Below, in pieces: positions 1-5,650 of a stretch of 5,650 nucleotides of DNA; within the stretch, counting starts at the first letter, position 1; each line of letters begins with the position of its first letter. Position numbers and translations under genes: made by a program. The stretch is taken from the NCBI GenBank assembly GCA_913064755.1, contig CAJYBQ010000257.1:1-5650 (forward strand), in the 5' to 3' direction. This stretch comes from an uncultured Alphaproteobacteria bacterium (lineage in GTDB: Bacteria; Pseudomonadota; Alphaproteobacteria; Minwuiales; Minwuiaceae). Under the pieces are notes generated by a model. It saw nothing but the letters and a program-made list of their open reading frames with translations. It had not been told where the DNA came from and made no database searches.

Positions 1-233
1 AAACTCGTATAGGATAGGCGACGTGTGTGCTGACGTCGGTCTAGGGCGCACACGCCGGTAAGGCAGAGTGTGAGGCCTGACATGAGACAGCGAGGAGCGA
101 GACGCCTGCCCGTGACGTTGGATGCGCTGACCACTCTCCAAGAGCCCTCACCCGACCCCACGTAGACGACGATAGCGGCGGCCGCGGCGGAGACCAAGCC
201 CGCTTCCTGACCTGCAAATCCGTCACCGCCTGA
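1..233. other. Non-coding stretch with no recognised gene
   Basis: This end of the window lies downstream of cofD. The open frames here are short (at most about 61 codons), rich in Arg, Ser, Pro and Ala, and match no family I recognise. They look like chance frames in GC-rich DNA. I see no tRNA cloverleaf and no recognisable small RNA. The only structure noted is an imperfect inverted repeat near positions 19-57. The stretch could be the far end of an intergenic region or the flank of a gene outside the window. Confidence 0.5.
19..57. repeat. Imperfect inverted repeat (possible hairpin)
   Basis: Bases 22-30 (CGTGTGTGC) can pair with 46-54 (GCGCACACG) through nine pairs, one of them a G-U wobble. 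After one mismatch, two more pairs follow (19-20 with 56-57). The loop is 15 bases and contains a short GACGTC palindrome. No T-run follows on either strand, so a classical intrinsic terminator is not supported. It may be a structured RNA end or chance. Confidence 0.3.
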
Positions 234-257
234 CCCGGCCCGATGCATCGGGCCGGG
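234..257 (-). terminator. Perfect 24-bp palindrome after cofD, candidate terminator
   Basis: The half-site CCCGGCCCGATG (234-245) is followed immediately by its exact reverse complement, CATCGGGCCGGG (246-257). In RNA this gives a GC-rich stem of about 10 bp with a TGCA tetraloop. It starts 11 bases after the cofD stop codon, the expected place for the end of the operon. No T-tract follows in either direction, so it is not a textbook rho-independent terminator. It could act as a 3' stabilising hairpin, a T-less terminator or a bidirectional element. Confidence 0.5.
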
Positions 258-268
258 ACCGGAAAGTC

Positions 269-1210
269 TCAAGCGCCGCCCAGTATGGTCCGCGCCAGCG
301 CGATCCGGTCCTCGATGGACCGCATGACAGTCGCCGTCACCGCGACCCGGATGCCCGACCCGGCAATTCGCGCGGCATCCCCGCTGTCCACGTCATCGAT
401 CACGAGGTGGCTGACGACGTCGCGATAGCGCGCGGCAATGGCACCGACGCTCGGCGTCTCGCCCAGTTCCCGGAACATCTTTGCCGTCGGTCCCTTGATG
501 GCGTCGCCGCCGACGATAGGCGACACGGCAACGACCGGTGTTCCGGCCTGCTTCAGCACGCGCAACCGATCCCGGATACCCGGCAGATCAAGGATCGGAT
601 CAATGGAGATGAAGGGATTGGACGGCCCGATGATCACCATCTCCGGTGCGTCCAGCGCGGCCATGACCTCCGCCGTCGGCGCGACAGGCGCACCACCATG
701 CAGGATGAAGCCGGTGACGGTCGGGGCAGCACGCAGGCGCACGAAATAGTCCTGGAACGCCAGCGCGCCCTCGGTCGTCTCGATGATCGTCGGCGCGGCT
801 TCGTCCGTCATCGGCAGGATGCGTGGACCGACCCCGAGCGCGGTGGCCAGGTGGTCGGTCACGTCGGTCAGCCGCACACCGGCGTTCAGACGTCGCGTCC
901 GCTCGACATGCATGGCCAGGTCGTGGTCACCAAGGAAGAACCAGTCCGGTCCACCAAGTTCCCGCATCGCGGTCATGAAGCTGTCGGTTTCACCGGCCCG
1001 GCCCCAGCCCTGTTCGAGGTTCGCCTTGCCGGACAGGGTATAGACCAGCGTGTCGATGTCGGGGCAGATCCGCAGGCCAAGATGATCGAAGTCATCACCC
1101 GTGTTGGCGATGATGCACAGGTCCTCGGCTGGCAGCATCCGGGACAGCCCCAGCGCCAGCTTGGCCCCGCCGACACCGCCCGAAAGATAGGCAATGGCGC
1201 GCCCGGTCAT
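269..1210 (-). CDS. cofD: CofD-type 2-phospho-L-lactate transferase (F420 biosynthesis)
   Basis: This cytoplasmic enzyme transfers the phospho-three-carbon-acid moiety of a GDP-activated donor (LPPG in archaea, the phosphoenolpyruvyl analogue EPPG in mycobacteria) onto Fo. The product is F420-0 or dehydro-F420-0. The 313-residue protein has the usual family length. Family hallmarks are visible in order: the N-terminal glycine-rich loop GGVGGAKLALGL (11-22), ANTGDDF (35-41) near the Fo/metal site, LGDHDLAMHVERTR (93-106), IGPSNPFISIDPIL (194-207), and SPIVGGDAIKGPTAKM (220-235). The ATG at 1210 overlaps the cofE stop as ATGA and lacks a strong Shine-Dalgarno, so translation is probably coupled to cofE. 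It is the last gene of the run. The donor it uses in this organism (phospholactate, PEP or 3-phosphoglycerate derived) cannot be read with confidence from the sequence. The family assignment is firm. Confidence 0.95.
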   Translation of the reverse strand: MTGRAIAYLSGGVGGAKLALGLSRMLPAEDLCIIANTGDDFDHLGLRICPDIDTLVYTLSGKANLEQGWGRAGETDSFMTAMRELGGPDWFFLGDHDLAMHVERTRRLNAGVRLTDVTDHLATALGVGPRILPMTDEAAPTIIETTEGALAFQDYFVRLRAAPTVTGFILHGGAPVAPTAEVMAALDAPEMVIIGPSNPFISIDPILDLPGIRDRLRVLKQAGTPVVAVSPIVGGDAIKGPTAKMFRELGETPSVGAIAARYRDVVSHLVIDDVDSGDAARIAGSGIRVAVTATVMRSIEDRIALARTILGGA

Positions 1211-1974
1211 CGAAACAGGTCCATGTCAGGCTGGCGCACCAGCGCGTGTGCGGTGCCGTGCGGGCCATCGAACCTCATGCCGCGGACCAGCACGACCGGC
1301 ATGCCCTCCGCCCCCTGCCCCATGACGATGGAGGCGGCGGCGGAGACCTCGTCGGCGATGCCGAGTTCACTGGCCTGCAGTTCCCGGCCATCACGGTCTG
1401 GCTGACCGCGCAGGTCCTGCACCGCGGGCAGACCGGCGACACCGATGGCGATACCCGCGCTGCCCACCCGCCAGGCCCGGCCCGGACTGTCGTTGATCAC
1501 CACGGCGAGGTCGACGCCGGTCGCCAGCATCAGCTCGGCACGCAGCGCGGCCGCGCTGCCATCCGGGTCACGCGGCAGCAGCAGCACCCGGTCCCGCCCC
1601 CGGGCGTCACGCGGCACGTTGGACGCATCGATACCCGCATTGGCAAGCACATGGCCCAGGCGGTGGCGGACGATCAGGACACCGGGGCGATGGCGCACCA
1701 CTTCGGAGGCTTCGGACAGGACCACCTCCACCTGGCGCGGATCCTTGTCGCACTGCGCCGCGATGCGGATCGCGCGCGGTGATGGCACCACGTCGTCCAG
1801 CACGACATAGCGGTCCTCGGCCTTCGAAATGACCTTCTGCGCCACGGCAACGATGTCACCGTCCCGCAGGCCGCCGGCCGACTGCCCTGCCGCACCGACG
1901 ATCAATGCGCACAGGTCGGTCCCCGGCAGCACCTCCGGCAAGCCGTCCAGCCCGATCAGTTCAAGCCGCCGCAT
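1207..1974 (-). CDS. cofE: Coenzyme F420-0:L-glutamate ligase (CofE), single-domain
   Basis: CofE adds L-glutamate to F420-0 using GTP and a divalent metal, then extends the tail through gamma links. The protein has about 255 residues. Visible family motifs are GLPEVLPGTDL near the N-terminus, DGDIVAVAQKVISKAE (38-53), RHRLGHVLANAGIDASNV (103-120), NDSPGRAWRVGSAGIAIGVAG (161-181), and the C-terminal region with GRELQASELGIADEVSAAA (196-214). There is no C-terminal nitroreductase-like FMN domain, unlike actinobacterial FbiB (about 450 residues), so this is the short archaeal/proteobacterial form. The frame extends to a GTG at 1983, but GGAG at 1988-1985 is only one base from that GTG. It sits 10 bases from the ATG at 1974, so I prefer the ATG. 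The gene follows npdG after 30 bases and overlaps cofD by 4 bases. The first motif differs from the RHGFVCANAG form of better-known members, which suggests a subfamily variant rather than damage. Confidence 0.93.
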   Translation of the reverse strand: MRRLELIGLDGLPEVLPGTDLCALIVGAAGQSAGGLRDGDIVAVAQKVISKAEDRYVVLDDVVPSPRAIRIAAQCDKDPRQVEVVLSEASEVVRHRPGVLIVRHRLGHVLANAGIDASNVPRDARGRDRVLLLPRDPDGSAAALRAELMLATGVDLAVVINDSPGRAWRVGSAGIAIGVAGLPAVQDLRGQPDRDGRELQASELGIADEVSAAASIVMGQGAEGMPVVLVRGMRFDGPHGTAHALVRQPDMDLFR

Positions 1975-1984
1975 CGTTTCCACG

Positions 1985-1988
1985 CTCC
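1985..1988 (-). promoter_or_regulatory. Ribosome binding site deciding the cofE start
   Basis: The minus strand reads GGAG here, within GGGGCGGAG. It lies 10 bases before the ATG at 1974 but only one base before the GTG at 1983. This spacing is the reason for preferring the ATG start of cofE. Confidence 0.5.
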
Positions 1989-2004
1989 GCCCCGTCGGCG
2001 TCGG

Positions 2005-2679
2005 TCAGTCCGCCTCGGGTATGTTGGTGATGCGGATACCCGCGCCGGGGCTCTTGTAGCGCTTGTTCATGAAGATCAGCACGGACGTCAGCGCCTCGGC
2101 CACCGCGGCATTGTCGATGGGGCCGACGTGGTATCCCTTCATGCCACAGGCTTCGACCAGTTCGATCACCTGCTCCCGCGCCGCAACCACGTTGCCGGCG
2201 ACCAGCACATCGCAATCGGGGTCATGGTCCAGGTCGGCCAGGTGGTCCGCAGCCACGTTCTGGAAGGCGGAGACGACCTGCACGTCCGGCCCGAGGAAGT
2301 CCTGCGCGGCCTTGCCTGCGGAACCCTCCGGCGGCATCTGCACCCGGCTCACCTTGGGCGGCACCAGCGGCACGGTGACATCCACCACGATCTTGCCCTG
2401 CACCAGGTCACGAACGGATTCCAGTGTCGGGCGATGGTGGGAGAACGGCACGGTCATGACCACGATCTGCCCGGCGGCGGCGGCGGCAAGGTTGTCGGTA
2501 CCCTGAACGCCGGAACCGGGGAAACGCGCGTTCAGTTCCGCGGCGGAGGCTTCGGCCTTGTCCGCCGTGCGGCTGCCGATCACGACCGGGTATCCGGCGC
2601 GAACCCAGCGCAATGCCAGCCCGCCGCCCAGATCACCTGTCCCGCCCAGAACCGCGATGGTAGGTTTCGTGTCAGTCAT
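2005..2679 (-). CDS. npdG: NADPH-dependent F420 reductase (NPDR/Fno family)
   Basis: This soluble oxidoreductase transfers hydride between NADP(H) and F420, so it either supplies F420H2 for F420-dependent enzymes or reoxidises it. The 224-residue protein matches the usual length of about 210-230. It opens with a Rossmann fold: TIAVLGGTGDLGGGLALR (7-24) is the glycine-rich nucleotide loop, and IGSRTADKA (34-42) carries the Ser-Arg pair that typically grips the NADP 2'-phosphate. Further family features are VVMTVPFSHH (73-82), DVTVPLVPP (100-108), VSAFQNVAADHL (136-147), DCDVLVAGN (155-163) and GPIDNAAVAEALTSVLIFMNKRY (186-208). The ATG at 2679 has an AGGA seven bases upstream. The gene precedes cofE by 30 bases, and this neighbourhood supports F420 as the cofactor over a generic NADP dehydrogenase. 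The annealing-loop Gly-Asp-Leu variant (GTGDLG) is within family variation. Confidence 0.9.
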   Translation of the reverse strand: MTDTKPTIAVLGGTGDLGGGLALRWVRAGYPVVIGSRTADKAEASAAELNARFPGSGVQGTDNLAAAAAGQIVVMTVPFSHHRPTLESVRDLVQGKIVVDVTVPLVPPKVSRVQMPPEGSAGKAAQDFLGPDVQVVSAFQNVAADHLADLDHDPDCDVLVAGNVVAAREQVIELVEACGMKGYHVGPIDNAAVAEALTSVLIFMNKRYKSPGAGIRITNIPEAD

Positions 2680-2686
2680 GGAAATG

Positions 2687-2690
2687 TCCT
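2687..2690 (-). promoter_or_regulatory. Ribosome binding site of npdG
   Basis: The minus strand reads AGGA, seven bases before the ATG at 2679. This is a good match in sequence and spacing and fixes the npdG start. Confidence 0.6.
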
Positions 2691-2748
2691 GTCGTCAGAT
2701 CATTGAAGTTCGGAAAATGTCTCTCGGCCATACATACGAGGCCGCGGG

Positions 2749-3846
2749 TCAACCGGTCCAGTCCGCGTCATCGACCGTCAGGATTCGGCGAATCTCGTCA
2801 CTGACGAAGCCGATCGCCATCGGGCGCTGCACGCCGGGCATCAGGGTGACGTCGTAGAGTTCCTCCACCACCCCGTCGATCCGCAGCCAGTGCACGATAT
2901 CGCCGGTGCGCAGGTCGATGACATAGATCGCGCAGCGGGGTTCCGCATCGGCACCGCGCAACCGCTCATCCAGCGGCAGACCGCTGAAGGTCTTGTTCTC
3001 GCGCGGCTTCGACAGGCCGAGCACGGCGTAGTCGCCCACCATGGTCAGGCCCCGCAGGAACCCGGGGCAGAAGGCCACCGGCTCGAACCTGCCCTTGTCC
3101 ATGTCGATGAAGCCGAATTCACCCGTCCCGGCGTTGGACAGCCACAGCTTGCCATTGTGCCAGCGCGGGCTGTGAGGCATCGACAGCCCCTCCGCCACGA
3201 TCTCGTTCGAGACGACATCGACGACAACGCCACCATCAACGCGACGGTCACGCCAGCCATCGGCCACGTCGGAACGGCTGACCGCCGTCACGAACCCGGG
3301 TGCGCCGTCCCGCATGGCCAGGCCGTTCAGGTGGCAGCGGTCCTCCGCCGCCAGTTTCGACAGGAACGGCGGTTTCCAGATCGGCCTGAAGGAATGCCGC
3401 TCGCTCGGTTCCGCGATGCAGCCGAACAGCGTGGAAATGAAATTGACCTTCCCCTCCGCCGTCACCGCAATGTCGTGGGTGTCGATGTCGCCGGTGGTAT
3501 AGCCGACCTGCGGGACATAGACCCGGTCATAGCCCTGGTGCGACTGACCGGCCGGCAGGATGTTCTCGAACCGCCACAGCTGGTAGAGGGAACTCAGCCA
3601 GATCGTCTGCCCGTCCGCCCACATGCCCATGCAGCGGTTGAAGGTACGCTCGAACACCGACAGGCGACCGTCGTCGCGCCGCCCGATCAGGAACATCTTC
3701 CCCGCCTGGTAGGTGGAAAACCCCAGGCTGACATCCATGTCACGCAGCCAGGAGCCGAACTGGCGCGACGGTGTCAGCGACAGTTTCTCGTCCGCCCTGG
3801 CGGGGTTTCCCGCCGCATCCACTGCAGTTCCGTCAACGTCGGTCAT
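2749..3846 (-). CDS. TIGR03032/DUF4915 family protein, function unknown
   Basis: I recognise this as the conserved TIGR03032 (DUF4915) family, which has no established function. From the ATG at 3846 the protein has 365 residues. Family signatures are dense and intact: GDIDTHDIAV (119-128), SFRPIWKPPFLSKLAAEDRC (152-171) followed by HLNGLAM, TAVSRSDVADGWRDRRVDGG (187-206), GLSMPHSPRWHNGKLWLSNA (220-239) followed by GTGEFGFID, FCPGFLRGL (259-267), GLSKPRENKTFSGLPLDERL (277-296), and GDIVHWLRIDGVVEELYDV (315-333). The repeated strand-turn-strand pattern with aromatic LWxSNxGxGEF blocks suggests a beta-propeller-like fold (inference). No signal peptide or membrane segment is visible. The frame runs back to a TTG at 3948, but that extension is not family-like and covers the palindrome at 3902-3913. 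The ATG has GGGA six bases upstream. npdG begins 69 bases downstream on the same strand, so co-transcription is possible. Confidence 0.9.
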   Translation of the reverse strand: MTDVDGTAVDAAGNPARADEKLSLTPSRQFGSWLRDMDVSLGFSTYQAGKMFLIGRRDDGRLSVFERTFNRCMGMWADGQTIWLSSLYQLWRFENILPAGQSHQGYDRVYVPQVGYTTGDIDTHDIAVTAEGKVNFISTLFGCIAEPSERHSFRPIWKPPFLSKLAAEDRCHLNGLAMRDGAPGFVTAVSRSDVADGWRDRRVDGGVVVDVVSNEIVAEGLSMPHSPRWHNGKLWLSNAGTGEFGFIDMDKGRFEPVAFCPGFLRGLTMVGDYAVLGLSKPRENKTFSGLPLDERLRGADAEPRCAIYVIDLRTGDIVHWLRIDGVVEELYDVTLMPGVQRPMAIGFVSDEIRRILTVDDADWTG

Positions 3847-3852
3847 GTTCGA

Positions 3853-3856
3853 TCCC
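3853..3856 (-). promoter_or_regulatory. Weak ribosome binding site of the DUF4915 gene
   Basis: The minus strand reads GGGA, six bases before the ATG at 3846. It supports the 365-residue start over the longer TTG start at 3948. Confidence 0.4.
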
Positions 3857-3901
3857 GTGCCAGCTTGCGCGACCTTGGCTGTAGCACACGGCGATGCGGC
3901 G

Positions 3902-3913
3902 TGAAACGTTTCA
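3902..3913 (-). promoter_or_regulatory. Perfect palindrome TGAAACGTTTCA, LacI-family-like operator
   Basis: TGAAAC is followed directly by its reverse complement GTTTCA. It lies 55 bases upstream of the preferred DUF4915 start. A symmetric, A/T-flanked site with a central CG is characteristic of operators bound by LacI/PurR/CcpA-type regulators. On the minus strand it contains TTGAAA (3914-3909), a 5/6 match to a sigma-70 -35 box. I find no good -10 at the right spacing; TGCTACAGC (3886-3878) is a weak extended -10 candidate. The operator role is inferred, and no LacI-family gene is in the window. Confidence 0.45.
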
Positions 3914-3978
3914 ACGCCTGCCCGCGCATCCTGGATCAGCCGACCCAACGGAACCGGCGCGGATGCGGGCCGACCATC

Positions 3979-5650
3979 TCAGGCGGCGACGTTCCTCGGC
4001 ACCACGTCGCACAGGGCCAGGGCCAGGGCCTCCCGGGTTACCGGTTTCGTGAGCCTGCCGGCCCAGTCCACGCCATCCATGCGCAGTTCGGGGCTGGTCA
4101 CGTCGGCCGTCCAGGCAAAGATCGGGACATTGCGTTTCTCGCAGGGCAGATTCCGGATTTCCCGCGCCGCGGTTATGCCGTCCACGTCCGGCATGTTGAT
4201 ATCCATCATGACGGCGTCGACGTCGTTGTTCCTGACCCACGCGATCGCGTCGGAAGCATTGTCGAAAACGACCGGTTTGCACCCCAGGTCGGCCAGCATG
4301 ACCTCGATGACTTCGCGGTTGGAGGATATGTCGTCCACCGCGATGACGGAAAGACCCAGGTCGATCGGAGTGCCGGATGGCTGCCTGCCGGTCTGTCCCG
4401 CCGCGTCAACGACAGTCGTCGACACATCCTCGAAGACGAAGGTGGCTGTGAAGGTCGACCCGACACCGGGCACGCTCTCGACGGTGACATCGCCCCCCAT
4501 CAGTCGCGCGAGTGTCCGGGATATCGGCAATCCCAGCCCCGTCCCGCCGAACCGGCGCGTGATGCTGCTGTCGGACTGGGAGAAGGGATTGAAAATGGCG
4601 TCAAGGCGATCGTGGGGGACACCGATGCCGGTGTCGTGCACCCTGATTTCCAGCGCCATGCGACCCCCGTCCAGTCTTTCGGACGAGGTCTCGACCCTGA
4701 CCGCGCCACCGGCGCTGAACTTGATCGCGTTCGAGACCAGGTTGTAGAGCACCTGGCGGAACCTTACCGGGTCGCCGTTCACGACGACCGCCGGGCCGTT
4801 CTCGACGATCGCCAGCTCCACCTGATTTTCCTGCGCCAGCACTTCGAAGACCGAACGGATGCTGCCTACCTCTTCGCAAATGGCGAAGGGCTCCCGGCAC
4901 AGTTCGACTTCCCGGGCTTCGATCTTGGCGAAATCGAGCAGATCGTTGATCAGGTCCAGCAAGTGGTATCCGGCCTGCGAGATGCTGCCCGCATAGTCAC
5001 GGATCTTCTCCGCGTCCAGGACCTTCGACCGCTGCATCGCCAGCATGTCGGAGAAACCGATGACCGCATTCAGCGGCGTGCGCAGTTCGTGGCTCATGTT
5101 GGCCAGGAACTGCGTCTTTGCCTCGTTGGCCACCTCCGCTTCCCTGCGCGCATCATCCAGTTGCCGGTGATTCTTCTCCAGGTTCCTGCGCATTGCCTCC
5201 AGCGACTTCTCGATATCGCCGAATTCGTCATCCCGCTGCGTCACGACCTCGCTCTTGATATCACCTTCGCCAATGCGTCCGGCAATGTTCATGATGCGAT
5301 CAACGGATGGCAGTATCTGGGTGACCATCGCGCTCAGGATGCCGATTGCAGCAAGAACGAAGACACCCAGCATGCACAGGATCATGTAGATGTTCCGATC
5401 GCCGGTTTCCTGTTCCAGCGCCCTGGCATTGACGATGATCTCGTCCACACGGGCCATCGCGGAATTCATGATGGCGATCAGCTTGCCGACAACGACCTTT
5501 CTGCGGCGCTCCGAGAATTCCGGATTCCGGTAGATGTCCTGCAATCTCAGGAAGACGATCGACGCGCTGTTCAGGCGGACACTCAGCGCTTCAGCACCCT
5601 CGACATACCCATCGTCGCGATTCGTCAGGACCGACGACTGCTCCAGCAAC
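3979..5650 (-). CDS. Hybrid sensor histidine kinase (HAMP-HisKA-HATPase-REC), N-terminus cut off
   Basis: The gene runs off the window edge; at least 556 residues are visible (numbered from 5649). Residues 1-85 are the end of a mostly helical sensory region, probably periplasmic. A membrane segment follows at about 87-110 (IYMILCMLGVFVLAAIGILS), then a HAMP linker with coiled-coil character (about 110-175). The HisKA box FLANMSHELRTPLN has the phospho-accepting His at 187. The ATPase domain shows the N box (YNLVSNAIKFS, 302-312), G1 box DTGIG (339-343), FNPFSQSDSS (353-362) and G2 box GGTGLGL (368-374). A C-terminal receiver (about 433-550) has the acidic pair DD at 439-440, phospho-acceptor Asp 483 (MMDINMPDVDG), Thr 514 and Lys 535 (TKP). 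All catalytic residues are present, so it should be active. The first codon at the edge is TTG, an internal Leu rather than a start. Signal and partner are unknown; no HPt or separate response regulator is nearby. Confidence 0.95.
   Translation of the reverse strand, partial: LLEQSSVLTNRDDGYVEGAEALSVRLNSASIVFLRLQDIYRNPEFSERRRKVVVGKLIAIMNSAMARVDEIIVNARALEQETGDRNIYMILCMLGVFVLAAIGILSAMVTQILPSVDRIMNIAGRIGEGDIKSEVVTQRDDEFGDIEKSLEAMRRNLEKNHRQLDDARREAEVANEAKTQFLANMSHELRTPLNAVIGFSDMLAMQRSKVLDAEKIRDYAGSISQAGYHLLDLINDLLDFAKIEAREVELCREPFAICEEVGSIRSVFEVLAQENQVELAIVENGPAVVVNGDPVRFRQVLYNLVSNAIKFSAGGAVRVETSSERLDGGRMALEIRVHDTGIGVPHDRLDAIFNPFSQSDSSITRRFGGTGLGLPISRTLARLMGGDVTVESVPGVGSTFTATFVFEDVSTTVVDAAGQTGRQPSGTPIDLGLSVIAVDDISSNREVIEVMLADLGCKPVVFDNASDAIAWVRNNDVDAVMMDINMPDVDGITAAREIRNLPCEKRNVPIFAWTADVTSPELRMDGVDWAGRLTKPVTREALALALCDVVPRNVAA
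4012..4029 (-). repeat. Three tandem copies of a hexanucleotide in the kinase C-terminus
   Basis: CAGGGC occurs three times in tandem on the plus strand, encoding Ala-Leu-Ala-Leu-Ala-Leu in the last helix of the receiver domain. It stays in frame and fits an amphipathic helix. It is most likely codon-level repetition, though such a tract can change length by slippage. Confidence 0.6.

Noticed and set aside
41..226. Minus-strand open frame of 61 codons downstream of cofD
   Set aside because: The composition looks random (Arg, Ser, Pro, Ala), there is no convincing ribosome binding site, and no family is recognised. It is too weak to call a gene.
407..1405. Long plus-strand open frame of 332 codons
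   Set aside because: It lies antisense across cofD and the end of cofE. Its product is Arg/His/Gly/Asp-rich with no family motif, whereas the minus strand carries clear CofD and CofE signatures. It is a GC-driven shadow frame.
2128..2706. Plus-strand open frame of 192 codons
   Set aside because: It is antisense to npdG, rich in His, Arg and Gly, and has no recognisable motif. The opposite strand encodes an intact Rossmann-fold protein.
2725..2744. Possible hairpin terminator between the DUF4915 gene and npdG
   Set aside because: The stem is only 5 bp (CGGCC/GGCCG) around a 10-base loop, and the nearest T-run on the minus strand begins several bases beyond the stem. It is not strong enough to separate the genes into two transcripts.
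2745..2760. TTGACC on the minus strand as a -35 box for an npdG promoter
   Set aside because: It overlaps the DUF4915 stop region, and no -10-like hexamer lies at 16-18 bases. The nearest TATG-type sequences are too close.
4049..4747. Plus-strand open frame of 232 codons
   Set aside because: It is antisense to the ATPase and receiver domains of the kinase, whose catalytic boxes are intact. The product is Ser/Thr/Pro-rich with no family resemblance.
1..5650. CRISPR array, insertion sequence, tRNA or integrase signs
   Set aside because: I see no regularly spaced repeats, transposase or integrase motifs, terminal inverted repeats or tRNA cloverleaf sequences. The window looks like ordinary chromosomal genes.

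Overview
The window is a GC-rich stretch from a bacterium, most likely a proteobacterium and probably an alphaproteobacterium. This is judged from the base composition, the proteobacterial style of the CofE and NPDR motifs, and the presence of a TIGR03032/DUF4915 protein. No rRNA or other taxonomic marker is present, so the assignment is an inference. All supported genes lie on the minus strand, so transcription runs from high to low coordinates.

In transcription order: (1) 5650-3979 is a hybrid sensor histidine kinase whose N-terminus is cut off by the window edge. (2) 3978-3847 is a 132-base intergenic region holding a perfect 12-bp palindrome that resembles a LacI-family operator. (3) 3846-2749 is a TIGR03032/DUF4915 family protein of unknown function. 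(4) 2679-2005 is an NADPH:F420 oxidoreductase (NPDR/Fno type). (5) 1974-1207 is cofE, the F420-0:gamma-glutamyl ligase. (6) 1210-269 is cofD, the 2-phospho-L-lactate transferase-type enzyme, overlapping cofE by ATGA. (7) A perfect 24-bp palindrome at 257-234 lies just after cofD and is probably the end of the transcript. (8) 1-233 shows no recognisable gene, only a possible hairpin.

The core of the window is a compact coenzyme F420 operon. CofD joins the deazaflavin Fo to a phosphorylated three-carbon acid, CofE adds the glutamate tail, and the NPDR protein moves hydride between NADP(H) and F420. Missing from the window are the Fo synthase (cofG/cofH or fbiC), the guanylyltransferase (cofC/fbiD) that makes the CofD donor, and the FMN reductase domain that actinobacterial FbiB carries. 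These must lie elsewhere if the pathway is complete. The DUF4915 gene lies 69 bases upstream in the same direction and could share the transcript.

Nothing here is clearly a new system. The most interesting points are the F420 operon in an apparently proteobacterial setting, the unresolved three-carbon donor, the operator-like palindrome, and the possible link between DUF4915 and F420.
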